Of a DNA stretch of 18,792 nt, positions 18,362 through 18,792 are shown one piece after another. The stretch is from Betaproteobacteria bacterium (GTDB taxonomy: Bacteria > Pseudomonadota > Gammaproteobacteria > Burkholderiales > Burkholderiaceae): contig RFXC01000064.1 in the NCBI GenBank assembly GCA_009921765.1, positions 1 to 18,792 on the forward strand, given 5' to 3'. How positions within the stretch are numbered: position 1 is the stretch's first letter; the number at the start of each line of letters is the position of its first letter. Position numbers and translations under genes: made by a program. The notes under the pieces were generated by a model. That model saw nothing but the letters and a program-made list of their open reading frames with translations. It searched no databases and had not been told where the DNA came from.

Positions 18362-18792
18362 ATGGACGGGGCGTCAATCTGGAACGATGGCGAACGATTC
18401 GTTCCCCACGCGAATGCCGGTCCGCTTGCGGGATGGGCGTCGCGGACTCGTTTTTGGGTGAGGCAGGTCATCGACCTCCAAGTCGGCACTGTCGTTCGTG
18501 ACTGCAGGCCGTGGCTTACGCGACGTCGAGGGACCATGCTCGATGTCGGTTGCGGCGACCAGCCCTACCGGCATCTGCTGCACGTTGGGTGCCAGTACTT
18601 TGGGCTGGACCTTGCGGATGGCCGGGAGGTGTTTGGCACCGCGTGCGCTCCTGACGTCTCGCACTATGCGGGTGGATCGTTTCCCTACCCCGACGATGCG
18701 TTCGACTCGGTATTCCATACGGAGACGCTTGAACACGTTGTCGACCCGGCAGGGTTTCTGCGCGAGTGCGCGCGCGTGCTACGCCCAGGTGG
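18362..18792 (+). CDS. Class I SAM-dependent methyltransferase, N-terminal part
   Basis: A frame opening at ATG 18362 (an in-frame TAA at 18347 bounds it) stays open to the window edge, giving 143 codons without a stop. Residues 59-66 read MLDVGCGD, the SAM-binding motif I. An acidic motif II follows (YFGLDL). Further on comes FPYPDDAFDSV, then TETLEHV and ARVLRPGG at the edge, the classic Methyltransf_11 order. The first 55 residues are Trp/Arg-rich and carry no recognised domain. The substrate is unknown; such proteins occur in polysaccharide, lipid and small-molecule pathways. The gene reads away from the dehalogenase operon. No good ribosome site is seen, so the start could be the Met at residue 59, but the upstream residues resemble those of relatives. 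Confidence 0.82.
   Translation, partial: MDGASIWNDGERFVPHANAGPLAGWASRTRFWVRQVIDLQVGTVVRDCRPWLTRRRGTMLDVGCGDQPYRHLLHVGCQYFGLDLADGREVFGTACAPDVSHYAGGSFPYPDDAFDSVFHTETLEHVVDPAGFLRECARVLRPG

Noticed and set aside
18374..18736. 120-residue leftward frame at the right edge
   Set aside because: Antisense to the methyltransferase, which has clear SAM-binding motifs.

Overview
The window looks like chromosomal DNA of a betaproteobacterium, most likely order Burkholderiales. The base composition is high-GC by eye. There are four separate TctC/Bug-type periplasmic solute-binding proteins (an expansion typical of Bordetella, Cupriavidus and Comamonas relatives). The fused, NAD(P)H-type reductive dehalogenase is of the kind known from Comamonas BhbA. 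The genus cannot be fixed from this sequence alone.

Layout. (1) 3-2906 (+): the C-terminal 967 residues of a large beta-rich surface or adhesin-like protein with a long Ala/Ser/Pro/Gly tail. Its stop overlaps the start of (2) adhC, 2903-4012 (+), a class III alcohol / S-(hydroxymethyl)glutathione dehydrogenase. Two back-to-back terminator hairpins (4020-4101) separate this from (3) a leftward set: dadA (10411-9116), an LDH2/MDH2 dehydrogenase (9022-7919), TctC protein 1 (7888-6890), and a two-subunit molybdenum hydroxylase with a 2Fe-2S small subunit (6802-6350) and a Tat-type large subunit (6347-4131). (4) An AT-rich divergent region (about 10412-10619) precedes an enoyl-CoA hydratase-family gene (10620-11444, TTG start) and TctC protein 2 (11527-12504), both rightward. 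(5) A secreted pentapeptide-repeat protein (12978-12511) converges on it. (6) TctC protein 3 (13075-14034) stands alone, rightward. (7) A leftward pair, TctC protein 4 (18333-17356) and a 1075-residue self-sufficient reductive dehalogenase (17359-14132), shares an ATGA start/stop overlap. (8) The right edge holds the first 143 codons of a SAM-dependent methyltransferase (18362 to the end, rightward), which lacks a stop inside the window.

How it may fit together. The clearest story is the dehalogenase operon. A periplasmic binding protein would capture an organic (perhaps aromatic) acid. The cytoplasmic RdhA, with an N-terminal degenerate copy of its own cobalamin domain, two [4Fe-4S] clusters and a C-terminal flavin/NAD/[2Fe-2S] reductase, would remove halogen using NAD(P)H without a membrane anchor. 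The other clusters look like separate catabolic units, each with its own orphan TctC protein: oxidation of D-amino acids or N-heterocycles (dadA, LDH2, molybdenum hydroxylase) and acyl-CoA processing (enoyl-CoA hydratase). No TctA/TctB membrane partners, transcription regulators, RNA genes, insertion sequences or CRISPR arrays were seen.
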